64,000 nt of DNA. Source: Neurospora tetrasperma FGSC 2508. Its lineage: Eukaryota; Ascomycota; Sordariomycetes; Sordariales; Sordariaceae. The first letter of the stretch is position 1. Every line of letters begins with the position of its first letter. Made by a program: the position numbers and the translations under genes. Shown here piece after piece: positions 59,501 through 64,000 of the stretch. The notes below the pieces were generated by a model. That model was not told the origin of the DNA and ran no database searches. It saw only the letters and a program-made list of their open reading frames with translations. The stretch spans positions 8,682,281 to 8,746,280 of the forward strand of contig NW_009799179.1 in NCBI RefSeq assembly GCF_000213175.1, written 5' to 3'.

Positions 59501-62500
59501 ATAGTAATTCCAAACTCTAGTTCTATATAAAGTAGTTGGAAGAGATCGTATAAATATATAACTACTATATAATAACTATTATTAATATATAATGAAATAG
59601 TAAGAAAACTACAATAACAACAACAACAACAATACTACCACAACCAACACAACGCGTAAGAACCGTAGCTTTTAGCTATTTAATTAGGTAGAGTAGGGGG
59701 TAATTTTTAGACTTTTCGGGTAATTGAAATAGGAGGTATTAAATTAGATAAGGCTTATTAAAGTCCTATATTTGTTAAATAGTTTAATATTTAGTCTTTA
59801 CTAATAAACGAAGGTAATTATCGGATCTTTCGGCATTCCTTTCTTTCGTATAGATAGAGAAACGAGTAGGAATTCCCCTAAGAGGGATAAAAGATTATTC
59901 AATACTCTAAGGAAACAAAGACGGATAATCAAAAATTACTAAAAATCGTTTTTATAAACTAAGAATATATAATCAAATTAATAATCTAATATAATAAATA
60001 TCGTAATAATTCTTTATTTTATTTTCTATTATTAGATATTTTATTTACTATTCCTTCTACTCTCCTTCTTTTACCATCGAAAGAAGATTTAGCCTCTTTA
60101 TTTAAATCCTTATAATCTAAAATAATAATTAGGTAATTATATATTCCTAATATATTAATTTTAAATATAGGTATAAAACTACGATCTAAATTATAATTTA
60201 GACTTAAAAAAGGAGTAACTTTCCTCCCACCTAGCGCCGATTTATAATCGGAAGGTATAGATTCTATATCTTCGATCTTTATTATATGGGAATTAAATTA
60301 TATATTTAAAGGAATTCTATTATTCTTAATAATATTATTTTGTCTACTATCCTTGTTATTAATAATTACAATAAAGTCGATTGTAATATTCTCTAATTTT
60401 GTAAACGGCTATAAAATATTCGATATATATTGTATATATAGTAAAATAGTAATCTTATCTTTATTATTTAGTTTAGTTCGTAAAAAAGGATAATTACTAG
60501 TATAGCCAGTCCTTTTAATTTTAAAAATCCGCTTTGGTTTAGTAAATAAATTAGGGTTTTCCGTACATATTTAATTTCGGAAAGTCCGAGCCTTATTATT
60601 AATAATATTCCAATAATTTACAATAATATTAGTATCTTCTATATTTACTATTGGCCGTAGAGTACTAAGTATATATCCTTTATATAATATAATAATATTT
60701 AATTATATATTAAAAATATTCTCTTTATTAATTAGGGATATTTTGTATATTAATTACTATTTATTATTAATCTATCCGCTAATTTATTTCCCTAATATAA
60801 ATCCGCTTCCCCAATTAATTAAATATTAGTTTTAGTAGGATTAGCCTTCGTCGCTAGTATTAATTTCTAAAATCTTCTTTTCCTTTCCTTTTCTAAACGG
60901 TTAATTGGGAGTTAATTAGCCCTTATCGCCGGAAATAGGAAATTCGATTATCTCCTTTTCCTTACCCTTCTTAGACGGTCGGCTCGGAATTAACTAGCCC
61001 TTATCGTTTAAATCGGGAAGTTCGACTATCTCCCTCTCCTTTCCTTTATTAAACAATAATTAAATATTTAATATATATTAATTATGTATTAGTATTATAA
61101 TTGGGGACCTACTAGCGCTATTATAGGCCTTACGAATATTAAGAGTTGGAGAAAATAGAGGTAATAAACCGAAGACGCTATCCTCCCTAGTATTCTAAAG
61201 GTCTAGTAAAATATTAGAGTATTTAAACCTAGCCGGCGCGCTATTGGATATATATAGAATATATATAACTATTGGATTTATATTGAAAATAAGTATTCTA
61301 TTTATATTAATAATTAATATATTATTACCGAATATATTATAAATATTAACGGTCTTTAGGGAAAATAAATCTTTGGGGTTATATTAAAGCCTTTTCTATT
61401 AAGTATAATTTTAATATTACTTCTAATCTTTAAATTCCTTAAACTTAAAGTTCTCCTTTAATCTTTATGTCCGAAAAGAGGGCAATATATATATATTACC
61501 TATATAAATTTACTTAACTTTAAACCTTCGGAATTTTAGGAATATATATCAACGAAGCTTAAATATATAAAAAGGTAATTTAGTATATTTTAGCGAAAAT
61601 TAAAAAGAATTATCTTTACCCTAGTACAGCGTAAAATAAAGTTAAATTTCTACTAATAGTATTATTCTCCTCGAAGTAAAAAGATTCTATTATATTAATA
61701 TTTAATAAAGTCCAATTCTAATATAGCTTTTTAACCTTCGACTCTACCTTACAAAAACCCGAGACTATCTAAAGGCAATCCTATTTATTCTTAAATTAGG
61801 ATATTAATTCCGAATATACTATATATATATAATCAATCCGAGCTTAGTACTCCGATTTACTCGGTATATCCTATATAGTATAAATTTCGTATATTATATT
61901 GTTTAATTTAAGGTACTTCTTACGGAAGTTCCTATTAATATATACTTTATAGAAGATAAGAATATATTATAAATATTTTTACTAATTAAAACAATAAATA
62001 TTAGTAAATTCTTCTTAAAAATATTAACTAAAGCCTACTTATATTAGTATTAATATTATTAAGAGGAGAATATAAATAATTTAAATATACCTATAATTTG
62101 TTTAGAATTTATATTAGCGAAGATATATTAAATTATACGTAGGGTCCTATAAATATAATACTACTTTATTACTCGACCGGTAACCTCTATAAGTATATCG
62201 AATACTATCTTAAATAATAATTTGTACTCTTAGGTAAAATCTATAATAGTAAATATATATATATAAGATTTAATACTTATAAATATATTAGTACCTTTAT
62301 ATATATTAAATATATACGAGTAGAATAAATTACTTACGTTCCTTATCCTCTATCTATCCGATAATAGAAAAGAAGTTAGTTAATCCCTTTACCATTTTAA
62401 AAGATAAGTCAATCTCTAAGAAGCTTTAATTATAAAAGCGATTAAACTATTCCTATAAATAATAAACAATTATAAAATTGTCTAGGTTATTAATTATTAT

Positions 62501-64000
62501 TATAAATACCCGGACAATTTTATAGATGAATTATTCCTCCTTCTTCTTAAAATAGAAGTCCATCCTATACTCCTACTCTACATTTAAAATCTAATTAATA
62601 CTTTTTCGAATAAGGGGGTTAATTAGTATAAGTAAAATATATATACAATTAAGTACTTACTAACGAAATAATAATTAAGCGGATATTATAATATTTATTC
62701 GTATTACATAAGCATCTTAATTTTATTTTATATTTAGAATTAAAATTATAATCTTGCCTATTAATTAATTAACTTCTACTTAGTAATAAGCTTCTAAACG
62801 TCCGGGTATATAATAAAGCGCTTTAGGAAGGGATTATAGTTAGTATATAATTAATATATAAAAATATAATATAAGGCGTTTTACTAGGGGTTAACGTATT
62901 TATATTCTAAAATTCCTAAATAGTACTTTAAATATTATCCGCTATATCTTCTATAATTCCGAATAGAGGAGGGGGGTAATATAAATACTACCCTCGCCTA
63001 ATAATAAAAAAGAAAGGGTACTGACTAATATCTTATAGGATACATATATTATATTTTACTTCGTATATAAGGCGTTGATAGTTGGGCGATATTAAAGTAT
63101 TATATAGGCCTCCTAATAATAGAAATATAAATATATATTTTACTTATAAATATATATATAAATTAGTCCGAACTTACTATATAACCTCCAATTCCATTTA
63201 ATATAATTAATCTACTAATATATTACCGGTATAAATATTGTACCTCTTTTACAAATCGACTATAAGTAATAAATATCTAATCCTTAAGAATTAGGGTTAA
63301 TATTAGCTATATAATACTATTCCGTTTCTATAGACTATTTTGGGTAGCTTATATACTAAAGATACTACTAAGGTTAATATATACTATATATATATATATA
63401 TAGATTATTAATATATTTATTAGGTATTTATTATAGGAAAAGACTTACAATTATTCTCTATAGTAAACCTCTTATTATTCCGAATTAAAATACTTACTAT
63501 AATTATATTTAGGGCGGTTATTCTATCTTTCTATAAATATAGCGTAGTACGCCTCTATTATAATATATAAACGCTCTTATAAATTATTTATATAAACTTA
63601 CAATAAGACGGGCTATAAATATGAAAAAAACCGTCCGATATTAGCTATCTTTAAGTAATTAAAAGACTGGTTTTAAATCGTTAATACCGGATTAAAGTTT
63701 ATATAGATATTTATACTACTATAACTATTACTTACTTTCTAAGCCTTATTATACTACCCGTTATTGTTATAGTTAAAGTTAGTATATAAATAATATATAT
63801 TAAATTAAAATAATTTAATAAAATAGAAGTAACTTACAATAGAAACTTCAAAGTAATTTATATAAATTAATAATATATTTTATTACTACTAGTTTTTCCG
63901 AGACCGAAGGTAATTATACTTTAAATCTTCTTTATTACTACTTTAGTACTTACTTTATTTATAGTACCGTTGCAAAATCTACTTTAATTCTATAGGATAT
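56592..64000. other. RIP-mutated DNA, elements not resolvable by eye
   Basis: About 7.4 kb of extremely AT-rich sequence with no open frames of note. Fragments near 60.9-61.5 kb on the minus strand look like relic coding sequence of a repeat element (Lys/Glu-rich repeats and a possible zinc-knuckle patch), but no ends, target duplications or family could be fixed. Confidence 0.6.
60877..61055. repeat. 78-bp tandem repeat, about 2.3 units
   Basis: Two full units (about 60877-60955 and 60956-61033) and a partial third. Both units contain TTAACTAGCCCTTATCG-like and TTCGACTATCTCC-like strings. They differ mostly by transitions. Confidence 0.65.

Larger units (their letters stand above)
42892..64000. 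other. RIP-mutated AT-rich heterochromatic block (runs off the window)
   Basis: More than 21 kb of very AT-rich DNA with dense TpA and strong shortage of CpA and TpG, the known footprint of repeat-induced point mutation in Neurospora. No intact gene or long open frame in any phase. Contains the mapped repeat elements listed separately. In Neurospora such blocks are usually marked by DNA methylation and H3K9me3 (established for the genus, inferred here). Confidence 0.92.

Noticed and set aside
42892-64000. CRISPR array or centromere-type satellite
   Set aside because: No regularly spaced repeats; AT-richness is explained by RIP of dispersed elements. A centromere cannot be excluded from this window alone but gene-dense flank and mapped elements do not require it.

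Overview
The window is a piece of a filamentous ascomycete chromosome, almost certainly a Neurospora species. Three things point there. A mitochondrial arginine polyprotein of 871 codons matches ARG-6. A dispersed single-copy 5S rRNA gene replaces the usual rDNA-linked 5S. A sharply bounded block of about 21 kb of AT-rich DNA carries the CpA-to-TpA signature of RIP (repeat-induced point mutation). Genes are intron-containing, with GT..AG introns mostly of 58-170 nt and near-50% GC.

From 1 to about 42.9 kb the DNA is ordinary gene space. In order: a Zn2Cys6 transcription factor (minus, interrupted by an 876-base run of N inside a probable intron); a long uncharacterised Ser/Pro-rich protein (minus); the IPI3-type WD40 ribosome-biogenesis protein (plus); a two-TM membrane protein (minus); a mitochondrial TPR-like membrane protein (plus); an Arb2-domain protein (minus); U2 snRNA (minus), divergent from mitochondrial ribosomal protein uS14m (plus); lipoyl synthase (minus); an R-SNARE synaptobrevin (plus); arg-6 (plus); a small 88-aa gene resembling the tail of a terpene cyclase (plus); a dispersed 5S rRNA gene (minus); signal peptide peptidase (minus); Mediator subunit Med31 (plus); RNA polymerase III subunit RPC10/C11 (minus); an ankyrin protein (plus); and a thaumatin-like, probably GPI-anchored protein (minus). 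Two 155-bp MITE copies with inverted ends sit at 6.4 and 10.8 kb.

From about 42.9 kb to the end the sequence is RIP-mutated heterochromatin with no intact gene. Three elements can be bounded exactly. A 3.4-kb Hop/MULE-like DNA transposon (8-bp target duplication, long inverted repeats) lies at 42980-46413. A 6.8-kb Ty3/Gypsy fossil on the minus strand (203-bp LTRs, TTTAG target duplication) lies at 47385-54149. A 2.25-kb short LTR element on the plus strand (262-bp LTRs) lies at 54339-56586. The two LTR elements interrupt two tandem copies of the same roughly 150-bp unit. The stretch 56.6-64 kb is too decayed to assign by eye.

Functionally the gene-rich part is a housekeeping neighbourhood. 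Several products act in mitochondria (uS14m, lipoyl synthase, ARG-6, the TPR-like protein) and several in core gene expression (U2, 5S, RPC10, Med31, IPI3). They look like independent transcription units, not a co-regulated cluster. All exon limits were placed by reading splice signals and checking that the joined exons keep one open frame.
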